The position numbers and the translations under genes were made by a program. A DNA stretch of 15,057 nucleotides from Saprospiraceae bacterium (GTDB lineage Bacteria; Bacteroidota; Bacteroidia; Chitinophagales; Saprospiraceae): NCBI GenBank assembly GCA_004297645.1, contig SCUG01000547.1:1-15057 (forward strand). Direction: 5' to 3'. Shown one piece after another: positions 6,345-14,145 of the stretch (positions are counted from its first letter, which is position 1; the number at the start of each line of letters is the position of its first letter). The notes beneath the pieces were generated by a model that was given only the letters and a program-made list of their open reading frames with translations, had not been told where the DNA came from and did no database searches.

Positions 6345-9300
6345 CTATTCCAGGATTACTTTTTTGGTGTACACCACGTTCGGGGTGGTGAGTTGCACAA
6401 AGTAAACGCCTGCCGGCAGGGCTTGGGTTTTCAATACAAATTTTGGGGTACTGCCATCGAAATCCTGCGACAGCAGGTGTTGGCCATTGGCGTTGAGCAG
6501 AGTGGCCACCACTGCGCCGGTCACGGGCCGCACGAATTCTACCGTCACGTTATCCGTGGCGGGGTTCGGGTACAGCAGCACGTTTGCCGCATCGCCCACT
6601 TCATGCGTGGCGGATGGTGCGTTCGGGTCCATTTTGAGGATGAACCGCGGGGTGCCGAAATAGCCGCCTTCACCATCGCTGACGCCAAAGGTGAAATAAT
6701 CGTACACCGCAGTACTGTCGGTATTGGTGTATTCGACCTGGCTGGTTTCTATATCGTGCATGGTGAAATGGCTGCCCGCTCCAAGTTGCACGCCTCCAAG
6801 GCTGACGAAACCGCTGGCCGTGTTGGTGACGATGGTAAATTGCAATTCGCTCGAAGTATTGTCATCGTCGTTTACCAAAAGTTTGTCGCTGTAAATGGGG
6901 CGGGAGCCATTGGGTGGCACTGCCAGCGTGTCGTTGGTCACTATAAACGGGTTTTTTGGATTGAATGCAGCGCAATATTCGAACTCCCAACTGTTGAAAG
7001 TCCCGCCTTCTCCCTGCGTGTTGATGACCTCCAGGTCCAGGCTCCAATCGCCTTGCACATCCTGCCCATTGAAGATAGACAACGGCTCGGCAGGCTGGTA
7101 GAGGTTGCCGGTGTTGGGAGGGCAGGGCAGGGGCGTTGGTGGTGCGAGGTCGAAGAAGCCGAGGTCAAACAATGGGCTGCCGCACAACAACCCCGACATG
7201 AGTACCACGGAATCGCCGCTTGGACCTTTCAGCCGCAGCTCAATGTGAGCAACAGCAGTGTGGTTGCCTTTTACATTTTTCACCTTCACCTCGCTGATGG
7301 TGCCGCTTTGCGGAATGTTGATGATGGAGTGAATCAGCGGGAGACCGCCGCCCGGAATGTTGATGCTGCCGCCAGTGCTTAGTTTCGACTCACAGCTCTG
7401 GGCCACCGTGTGGAAAGAGGCAGGGTCGGTAAATTCTCCCATGCCGCACTCATTCGAGGGGCGCAGGCGCCAATAATAAATGGTGTTGTCCTCAAGGGTG
7501 TTGGCTAAAGCGTAGGTATTGGCCGTGAGGCCGGAGGCTGTCTCGATGACGGCGGCACCGAACAACGGGCTGGTGGCAATTTCGATTTCGTAGCTGGCGG
7601 CATTCGGCAAGCCGGTCCATTCAAAGGCCGGTAACGTGGATTGGCCGGAGGCCCCGTCTGCCGGCGCAATGGCCGCCAGGCCGGAAAAATCGGAGCTGAC
7701 GATGTTCAGCGTAAGGGAGCGTTCTGCCGCAGGCACGCCGTTGGCAGTGCCGCTGACGGTCAGCACGAAACTGCCGCTACCTGCTACATTGGTCACATCA
7801 ATGGTCATCGTGGCCGTTTCGCCGGGGTTGATGGGATTGGCGCTGAAAGAGGCCGTGGCGCCCGCCGGAAGTCCATCCACCGTGAGGGTTATAATTTCGG
7901 AAAAACCTAACAAAGATTCCGTGGTGATTTCCGTGATGAAGGGTTCCGGGATGCATGTATTGCCTGATTCGGAAGTGGAAAACAGGAAGGTGGGAGCGGC
8001 GGGGTTCACGATGCTGAAATTCTCGTTTGAAATATCGAAGAAAATGTTGTCAGCGGCATCCACGCGGATTCTGGCCTGGGTAGTCAGCACATTCGGCACC
8101 ACCACGAAAGCGCTGCCATCGTTCAAAGTTTCGGGCAGTAGCGTGATGGGGAAGGTGAGGCCGCCGTCGGTGGAAAGCAGGATGTTTACTTTTTTGCAAT
8201 TCACTGGTGCGGCATCAGTGGAGGCCACCTCCCAGTTCACTTCTGCAGATTGGCCCACTTCCCAGGTCGTTGCCGCAGAGTTGGGGTTGCTCACTACGAA
8301 CGGCCCGGCCGATGCGGTGGCGTTGAACTGAATTTCAGCAAAATCCCATGCACCGGCACCAGCGTGGTTGTCGCGGGCGGTGAAGCGGAAAGTAAGTGGG
8401 CGGGTGATGGTGGGCAGCACCTCCTGCGGGTCGTTGGTGTTGCTCAGGATGGTGCTCAATTTTGGAAAAACCCGCGTCGGCGAGCTTCCCGGAATATTCG
8501 AGCGGAACAGCGGCGCCGTACCTTCAGGGAATCCGAGTGGGCTGGCCGGCCCCAGGTCGTATTCTTCCCAGACATAAGTCAGGGCGTCGCCGCCGGCATC
8601 GGTGGCGGTGCCGGTAAGTTGAAACGGCGTGCTGATGGGAATGTAGAAGCCTCCGGCAATGGGAATGGTGGCTTCCGGCGCGGTGTTGCCAGCGGCGATG
8701 GTCTGCGCACATACGGAGCCTGAGCCGCTGCGGCTGAAATTCTGAATCCGCTCCAAGGCGTTGACGTGGAAATAATCGTCGCTGGTGGGTTGCAGGTGAT
8801 TCGACCCACAGACACCATTGCCGTTGTAGTCCATGATGGTACTGCCGCTGCCCGGCTCATAGGCCGTCGGCGGGTTCTCGTTTTCGTCGTCGCATTTGTT
8901 GAAGTTGTGGGTAGCGCTGAACTGGTGCCCCATCTCGTGGCCAGCAACGATGTAAAACAGCGGCCCGTCATAAGGCCCAAAGCGGCAGGATGCTCCCCGC
9001 GCTTTAGGGAACGGCGCCGGCGGCAACGAACTGCCGTTGCAGACGGAGGCGAGTTGTGCGAGGCCACCTCCGTTGGTGCCAAACACGTGGCCGATGTCGT
9101 AGCCGGTCACGCCATAGGCGATGTTCAGTTGGGCGGGGTTTTCGTTAATCATGTCATCGGTGTTGCCGTTGGTGTAGGGGTCGGCGCCATTTGGCGGGAA
9201 GAAGAACGTTTTGGTGGTGCTGTCTATGAGCACTAAGCGGATGGCGTTGTCATTTTCAAAAACGTTGTTGATGTTGTTGACGACTGTGGTGACAGCCGAA

Positions 9301-10010
9301 AGTACGGAGACCGTGGTGCCACCGGTTTTGGTGGAATACTCCGCCGTGGTGGCGATGGCGAGCCGGTAAGTTTGCAGGTCCACCACGGCATTGGCCCGCT
9401 TGCCGGGCGTAAGCTCGCCCAAATGGAGCGTGTGGTCGCCGGGCAATTCCTCCAAATTCGCATCGTCTAATCCGCAGAAAAAATCCACCTCCTCCTGGCT
9501 TCCGAAGTTCACGTCTTTTATGAAAAAAGAGGTGTAATAACTGTCCTGCCCATCGGCGAATGGCGTGATGAGTGCCGTGCCTTGGGCCGTTTGAATGATG
9601 GCGTTAAAACCTTTGGTGGTATAATCGAAACGGAGGTTTACGGCAGGGTTTTGCAGGCTTTTGCCGGCAAAGGTTTTTATCATGGGAAATCTGGCCGCCA
9701 AGCCCGGCGCCATGATGGGCGACTCCCACACGGCGAAGTCATCCATTTGCCCATCGGGCATGGGGAATTGTAAAACCAGCGGCGCATTGCGTGCTGCGTC
9801 AGTAAATTCCATCGGCGCCTCGCGCAAAAAATTGCGCAGAGCATCGAGGTCGAGCGCCAGGGTGCGGTAATGCAACGGCACTATGGCAGGGCTTGTATTT
9901 TCGGGCAAATTTATTTGGGACTCGGACACGTCCTGCCAAAAATTAGCAGACTGAGCTGTGAGAATGGCGACTGTAAGGAGTGCGAAACAAGTAGTAAAAA
10001 TGCTTTTCAT
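6345..10010 (-). CDS. Secreted metzincin (reprolysin-like) protease with P-domain and type IX sorting domain, paralog 1
   Basis: 1221 residues. A Sec signal peptide (1-19, LLTVAILTA) leaves Gln20 at the predicted mature N-terminus. A prodomain of about 20-205 holds a lone Cys179 in FFCGLDD. The catalytic domain (about 210-435) carries HEMGHQFSATH (H358, E359, H362, H368) and the Met-turn STIMDY (M393), which is complete for a zinc metzincin; Ser365 replaces the usual Gly. Beta-sandwich regions follow (about 445-570 and 570-770), then a fibronectin III-like unit (about 775-870), a proprotein-convertase P/Homo-B-like domain (873-1014, QGDWSLDLEV), a cadherin-like unit (1016-1130) and a Por C-terminal sorting domain (1144-1221, LLYPNPATDN, GVYFVQL). 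It is inferred to be exported by the type IX system and released or anchored at the surface. It has its own promoter and terminator. Confidence 0.96.
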   Translation of the reverse strand: MKSIFTTCFALLTVAILTAQSANFWQDVSESQINLPENTSPAIVPLHYRTLALDLDALRNFLREAPMEFTDAARNAPLVLQFPMPDGQMDDFAVWESPIMAPGLAARFPMIKTFAGKSLQNPAVNLRFDYTTKGFNAIIQTAQGTALITPFADGQDSYYTSFFIKDVNFGSQEEVDFFCGLDDANLEELPGDHTLHLGELTPGKRANAVVDLQTYRLAIATTAEYSTKTGGTTVSVLSAVTTVVNNINNVFENDNAIRLVLIDSTTKTFFFPPNGADPYTNGNTDDMINENPAQLNIAYGVTGYDIGHVFGTNGGGLAQLASVCNGSSLPPAPFPKARGASCRFGPYDGPLFYIVAGHEMGHQFSATHNFNKCDDENENPPTAYEPGSGSTIMDYNGNGVCGSNHLQPTSDDYFHVNALERIQNFSRSGSGSVCAQTIAAGNTAPEATIPIAGGFYIPISTPFQLTGTATDAGGDALTYVWEEYDLGPASPLGFPEGTAPLFRSNIPGSSPTRVFPKLSTILSNTNDPQEVLPTITRPLTFRFTARDNHAGAGAWDFAEIQFNATASAGPFVVSNPNSAATTWEVGQSAEVNWEVASTDAAPVNCKKVNILLSTDGGLTFPITLLPETLNDGSAFVVVPNVLTTQARIRVDAADNIFFDISNENFSIVNPAAPTFLFSTSESGNTCIPEPFITEITTESLLGFSEIITLTVDGLPAGATASFSANPINPGETATMTIDVTNVAGSGSFVLTVSGTANGVPAAERSLTLNIVSSDFSGLAAIAPADGASGQSTLPAFEWTGLPNAASYEIEIATSPLFGAAVIETASGLTANTYALANTLEDNTIYYWRLRPSNECGMGEFTDPASFHTVAQSCESKLSTGGSINIPGGGLPLIHSIINIPQSGTISEVKVKNVKGNHTAVAHIELRLKGPSGDSVVLMSGLLCGSPLFDLGFFDLAPPTPLPCPPNTGNLYQPAEPLSIFNGQDVQGDWSLDLEVINTQGEGGTFNSWEFEYCAAFNPKNPFIVTNDTLAVPPNGSRPIYSDKLLVNDDDNTSSELQFTIVTNTASGFVSLGGVQLGAGSHFTMHDIETSQVEYTNTDSTAVYDYFTFGVSDGEGGYFGTPRFILKMDPNAPSATHEVGDAANVLLYPNPATDNVTVEFVRPVTGAVVATLLNANGQHLLSQDFDGSTPKFVLKTQALPAGVYFVQLTTPNVVYTKKVILE

Positions 10011-10097
10011 GCTGAAAATTTGTGCTTTTGGTGAATACCGGCTGACGACGGTCAGTCACTGCCGGCTGTTGTTTTGTATGAATTGAACCCGGCGTCG

Positions 10098-10129
10098 CAA
10101 AACTAATCATCCTGGCTTTGTTCAGGAAA
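10098..10129 (-). promoter_or_regulatory. Candidate Bacteroidota promoter of protease 1
   Basis: On the minus strand, TTTC (10129-10126), 20 bases, then TAGTTTTG (10105-10098), an exact match to the Bacteroidota -7 consensus TAnnTTTG. The -33 element is weaker (consensus TTG). The box ends 87 bases before the ATG. The same arrangement precedes the second protease. The leader contains a small CTGAC/GTCAG hairpin (10042-10055). Confidence 0.6.
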
Positions 10130-10162
10130 TTGGGTGGGTGCTTCTTTCGTTTGGCGTAAGAC

Positions 10163-10194
10163 AAAAAGCCCCGGCAATCCTGCCGGGGCTTTTT
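10163..10194 (-). terminator. Perfect intrinsic terminator of protease 2
   Basis: A perfect 14-base stem (10163-10176 with 10181-10194) around the loop ATCC, with a GC-rich core (GCCCCGGC) and flanking A5/T5 runs. It is symmetrical enough to act on both strands, but only the minus-strand protease 2, whose stop is at 10223-10225, ends next to it. It should insulate the protease 1 promoter, which begins about 35 bases further on. Confidence 0.93.
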
Positions 10195-10222
10195 GGTAAA
10201 AACACAATGGCGGGCTTGCTGC

Positions 10223-13200
10223 CTATTGCTGCACCACGAATTTCTGCGCATATACCTTTTCGTTCGTCCTCACGGTCAGGATGTAAAGACCATCGGGGAA
10301 TCCATCGAGGTTCACGATGAATGCCCCTTGAGTTTGGGGTACAATTTGGTGGGTCACTTTCCTGCCCTGGATATCGGTGACGGTGGCGGTGGCTTCGCTC
10401 ATTAACCGTTGCTGAAAGGCCACGGTAAGCACTGTTCCCGCCGGGTTGGGGAATAGAAGCAGGCTGTTTGCATTAACCGCTTCAATGGTAGCCGACGGCG
10501 CATTGGGGTCCATCCTGATGTTGAATTTGGGTGTACCAAACCAGCCACCCGTGCCATCCTCCACGATGAAGGTGAAGGCATCGTAAAGCTCGTCCGGGTT
10601 GGTGTTGGTGTAGGTGACTTTTCCAGCGTAAATATCTTCCATGGTAAAATGGTTCCCCACAGCAAGGGGTGCTCCATTGAGGGCCACGTACCCATAAGCC
10701 GTTTCATGGACGATGGTAAACTGAAGCTCGTCAGCAGCATTGTCTAGATCTTCGGCTGACAACTTGAGGTTGTGAATGGTACGGGTATCGTTGGGTGGCA
10801 CCAGGAGCGTGTCGTTGTTTACGAGGAAAGGGTTGTTTGGCGTTATGCTGGCGCAAAACTCCACTCCCCAGGCTTCGAGCGTGCCGCCCTGTCCGTCGTT
10901 ATTGATGACCTTGATTTTCATGGTCCAGTCGCCGAGCGTGTTTTCGCCGATGAATGCAGCGAGGGGGTTCTGCGGCTTGAATTTCAGGCCGCCGATGGGT
11001 GGGCAATTTATTTCAAAAGGTGCCTCATCGTCAAGTGCCAGGTTAAACTCCTGGACATTGCCGCAAATGCCGGAAAACAGTACGACCTCCGTACCCTGCG
11101 GGCTGGTCAGCGATGCCTCAATATGGGGGAGGGCATCGTGGTGGCCTTTGAGTTTCGACACATTCATGTCGGAGATAATGCCGCTGGAAATGATGGGCAT
11201 TACAGATTCTATCACCGGGAGGCCAATGCCGGGAATGTTGAGCGGCACATCAGTGCCGTTGAATGGCGAACATTCCGTGATGAAGGTCTGGAAAGTATGG
11301 GCTGCGGTGAAATCCGCTTTGCTACACTCATTGGAAGGACGAACCCGCCAATAGTAAATGGTACTTTCATGCAACGCCACATCGGGCACGTAAAAGGCGT
11401 CGAACAGGTTGAATGCTTCGTCCACGATAAACTCTTGTTCAAAGCCGGGGCTTGTGGAAAGTTGAAAATCATACAGGTCTGCCTGCGGCAAATCCGTCCA
11501 GCTAAAATCGGGCAACAGGCTGAGGCTTGCCTGGCCATCGGTTGGAGTATCAAGGGTAAGTTGGCTGAAATCACTGTACACGACGTTGAAATAAAGTGTC
11601 TCATAGGTGGTGTCGGCTCCGGCAACGGCACGTAGTTCTACCGAGAAAATTCCATCGTCCACCACGCTTGCCATGTCGAGGGTCATGGTGGTAGATGCGC
11701 CGGGGCTAACGGGGTTTTGGCTAAAATCAACCGTGACACCGGCCGGGAGGCCATCTATCACTTCCAGTTCTACGAGCGTGTCAAAGTTTAGCACCGAGCC
11801 GGTTTGTATTTGTAAAACGGCGTCTTCAGGTACACAAACCTGTTGCCACTGAGGGTTCACAGAAAGAGTAAATCCTGGCTCAGTGGCAGCCTCTATCGTA
11901 AAATTCTGGTTGGAAATATCGAAGAAAATGTTGTTCGCTGCTTCTACCCGAATGCGTGCGGAACTTGTCACTACGTTTGGCACAAATACCATTTCGCTGC
12001 CGTCGTTGGGCGTGGAACTGATGAGGGTGTAAGGGAAGGTGTTGCCGCCATTTACCGAAAGCCGGATGTTGACGGCCTGGCAGTTCACCGCAGCGTTGCT
12101 GGTGTTTGCTACGTCCCAGGTCACTTCTACCAATTGCCCGGCTTTCCAGGTGTCGGCCACGGAGTTGGGGTTAGTGACCAGAAAAGGCCCGGCGGAAGCC
12201 GTGGCTTTGAACGATACATCCTTCCAGGTGATACCACCGGCGCCTTCGTCCGTGTTGTTGTCGCGCACGGTGCAACGGAAGGTCAGGTTGCGGGAATAGG
12301 TGGGGAGTACTTCTGTTATTTCAGATCCGTTATTCAATAAAACGGGGAGCCTGGGAAAGGTGCGCAGCGGAGCAGCCACGGGGTCGTAGCTTCGGAAACC
12401 CGGTGCATCACCGATGGGGGTTCCCAATTGGGAGTTGGGGCCGAGGTTTAATTGCTGCCAATTATAAAGCAGTGGGTCGCCATCTTCATCGCTGGCTGTG
12501 GCACGCAACTCGAAGGGGGTGCTGATGGGAATGGAAAACCCGTTGATATAAGGCAGCTCAACGGCAGGAGCATGGTTGCCCGTTACGGTCATTATAGGGC
12601 AAAAATTACCACCGCCAAAATGGGTGTATTGCCAGAATTCGGCCACGGTGCCGCCGTGATAAAAAGCCTCGCTTGGCCCTGGGATATTGTTCGAGCCGCA
12701 TGCTCCCTGGTACGAAAGTATGGTGCTACCGCTGCCCGGTTCAAAAGCAGAACCGGAGGCAAATTGTCCCTCTGAGCCGGGGCAGTTATTGAAAGTATGA
12801 CCTGCCGAAAACTGGTGGCCCATCTCGTGGGCGGCAATGCTGAGGGTGGTGGCTACCACATTGTTGCTAAAGTGGCAGGTAACGCCCCGCGCTTTGCCAC
12901 TGCTGCACACCGCGCCGCTCACCACGCCGCCGACGTCGTTGCAGGGGCCTGTGAAAAGATGGCCTACGTCGAAGTTCGACAACTGGATGATATTGCCCAG
13001 TACGGTTTCATTTTGGCTCAATAAGGCGGTGCCCATATTGGCGTTGTTGTAAGGGTCGCCGTCCGGGTCGAGGAATACTATATTCTCATTGTTTGGAATA
13101 AGCACGAGCCGCATGTCCGCATCTCTTTCCAAAACAGTATTCAGGGTGCTGGTGGCAGTGACGAGGGTGGACATGACGGACGGGATGGTGTTACCGTGCG

Positions 13201-13888
13201 TTGAGCCGTACTCACCCGTGCAGGCCAATGCAAAACGGAATGTTCGCAACTCCGTCAGGTTGCCATCGCCACCACCACGGAGGTTCTCTTCCGGTTCATT
13301 TTCTATGACAAAACCATCGCGGTGGTCGCCCTCCATGGGAATGTATTTGATGAAGGTATCGGGTAGGTTTAACCCCTGCCAGATAAAATTGGACTTTTTG
13401 AAATTGATGTAATACTGCGTCTGATTGGTGGCATAAGGGGCCACAATCGAGCCGCCGTTTTCCGAAATGATGACGGCGTGAAATCCATCAAGCCCGGTGC
13501 CGAGGCGCACAGTGTGCGTCGGGTCGGTGATGCCTCGGCCTGCGTAGGTCTTTATCATGGGAAATTTGGCGGCCAGCTCCGGTGCCATTACCGGCGAATC
13601 CCACACTCTAAAAGTCTCCATGCCTCCATCGGGCATGGGAAGTATGATTTGCACGGTGCCGGCTTTTGCGGCTGCCGAGCCTTCGGCTGGTGCATTGCGC
13701 AGATAGTTGCGCATGTCATCGAAATTCAGTGAAAAGCTGCGGTATTCGGCGGGCATGGTGACCGTTTCGGCGTTCTCCGGGAGGAGAATTTGGTCATCGC
13801 TTACCTCCTGCCAAAAGTTGGCGGGGGATTGTGCCGAAACTAAGGCAGTGAAAAAGAATGCCAGACAAGTAGGGAAAAAAGTTCTCAT
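10223..13888 (-). CDS. Secreted metzincin (reprolysin-like) protease with P-domain and type IX sorting domain, paralog 2
   Basis: 1221 residues from the ATG at 13888, which begins a clear signal peptide (MRTFFPTCLAFFFTALVSA, then Gln20). The frame stays open to an ATG at 14044, but that would bury the signal peptide. The architecture matches paralog 1: prodomain (about 20-205), catalytic domain with HEMGHQFSAGH (H354, E355, H358, H364), beta-sandwich regions, fibronectin III-like unit, P/Homo-B-like domain (873-1013, LGDWTMKIKV), cadherin-like unit and Por sorting domain (1143-1221, LLLFPNPAGT, GLYILTV). Three differences stand out. The Met-turn reads STILSY (Leu391 for Met). The prodomain has no cysteine. 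C223 and C316 are additional cysteines in the catalytic domain. By eye roughly 45% of residues match paralog 1. Activity is likely but less certain than for paralog 1. Confidence 0.96.
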   Translation of the reverse strand: MRTFFPTCLAFFFTALVSAQSPANFWQEVSDDQILLPENAETVTMPAEYRSFSLNFDDMRNYLRNAPAEGSAAAKAGTVQIILPMPDGGMETFRVWDSPVMAPELAAKFPMIKTYAGRGITDPTHTVRLGTGLDGFHAVIISENGGSIVAPYATNQTQYYINFKKSNFIWQGLNLPDTFIKYIPMEGDHRDGFVIENEPEENLRGGGDGNLTELRTFRFALACTGEYGSTHGNTIPSVMSTLVTATSTLNTVLERDADMRLVLIPNNENIVFLDPDGDPYNNANMGTALLSQNETVLGNIIQLSNFDVGHLFTGPCNDVGGVVSGAVCSSGKARGVTCHFSNNVVATTLSIAAHEMGHQFSAGHTFNNCPGSEGQFASGSAFEPGSGSTILSYQGACGSNNIPGPSEAFYHGGTVAEFWQYTHFGGGNFCPIMTVTGNHAPAVELPYINGFSIPISTPFELRATASDEDGDPLLYNWQQLNLGPNSQLGTPIGDAPGFRSYDPVAAPLRTFPRLPVLLNNGSEITEVLPTYSRNLTFRCTVRDNNTDEGAGGITWKDVSFKATASAGPFLVTNPNSVADTWKAGQLVEVTWDVANTSNAAVNCQAVNIRLSVNGGNTFPYTLISSTPNDGSEMVFVPNVVTSSARIRVEAANNIFFDISNQNFTIEAATEPGFTLSVNPQWQQVCVPEDAVLQIQTGSVLNFDTLVELEVIDGLPAGVTVDFSQNPVSPGASTTMTLDMASVVDDGIFSVELRAVAGADTTYETLYFNVVYSDFSQLTLDTPTDGQASLSLLPDFSWTDLPQADLYDFQLSTSPGFEQEFIVDEAFNLFDAFYVPDVALHESTIYYWRVRPSNECSKADFTAAHTFQTFITECSPFNGTDVPLNIPGIGLPVIESVMPIISSGIISDMNVSKLKGHHDALPHIEASLTSPQGTEVVLFSGICGNVQEFNLALDDEAPFEINCPPIGGLKFKPQNPLAAFIGENTLGDWTMKIKVINNDGQGGTLEAWGVEFCASITPNNPFLVNNDTLLVPPNDTRTIHNLKLSAEDLDNAADELQFTIVHETAYGYVALNGAPLAVGNHFTMEDIYAGKVTYTNTNPDELYDAFTFIVEDGTGGWFGTPKFNIRMDPNAPSATIEAVNANSLLLFPNPAGTVLTVAFQQRLMSEATATVTDIQGRKVTHQIVPQTQGAFIVNLDGFPDGLYILTVRTNEKVYAQKFVVQQ

Positions 13889-13977
13889 TGATGAATTATG
13901 TTTTGAAAAGAAAATCTGGATGTAAGTAGTCAGGTTTTGAAAGGGTTCGCAAGTTTGCGTGAGCGCTGATTGACTTG

Positions 13978-14009
13978 CAAATTTACGATTAGCTGATTGG
14001 TTATTGAAA
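13978..14009 (-). promoter_or_regulatory. Candidate Bacteroidota promoter of protease 2
   Basis: On the minus strand, TTTC (14009-14006), 20 bases, then TAAATTTG (13985-13978), an exact TAnnTTTG match. The box ends 89 bases before the ATG at 13888. It would give a leader of roughly 80 bases, which argues further against the ATG at 14044, since that lies upstream of the promoter. Confidence 0.6.
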
Positions 14010-14093
14010 CAGAGTATGAGATAGTTTGGTTGCCCAAGAGACATTAGGCTTTACATTGGGGTAAACCCGGGCAGTGTTGCCCACTGATGAGAG

Positions 14094-14124
14094 GAAAAAA
14101 TAAAATGCCAACCCGATGTTGGGC
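14094..14124 (-). terminator. Probable intrinsic terminator of the UDP-glucose dehydrogenase gene
   Basis: On the minus strand, a short stem GCC(C)AAC / GTTGGC with one bulged C and the loop ATCGG (14124-14107) is followed by ATTTTATTTTTT. It starts 21 bases after the stop codon. The stem is only six pairs, so confidence is moderate. It separates this gene from the protease 2 promoter. Confidence 0.6.
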
Positions 14125-14145
14125 TGAATGCTGTGAACTGCCGGA

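Noticed and set aside
6315..7382. 355-codon plus-strand frame opposite protease 1, and a similar one at 10772-11635 opposite protease 2
   Set aside because: Their mutual similarity follows from the homologous sense strands; no independent coding evidence.
13889..14044. 52-residue N-terminal extension of protease 2
   Set aside because: It would place the signal peptide internally, and the candidate promoter lies within it.
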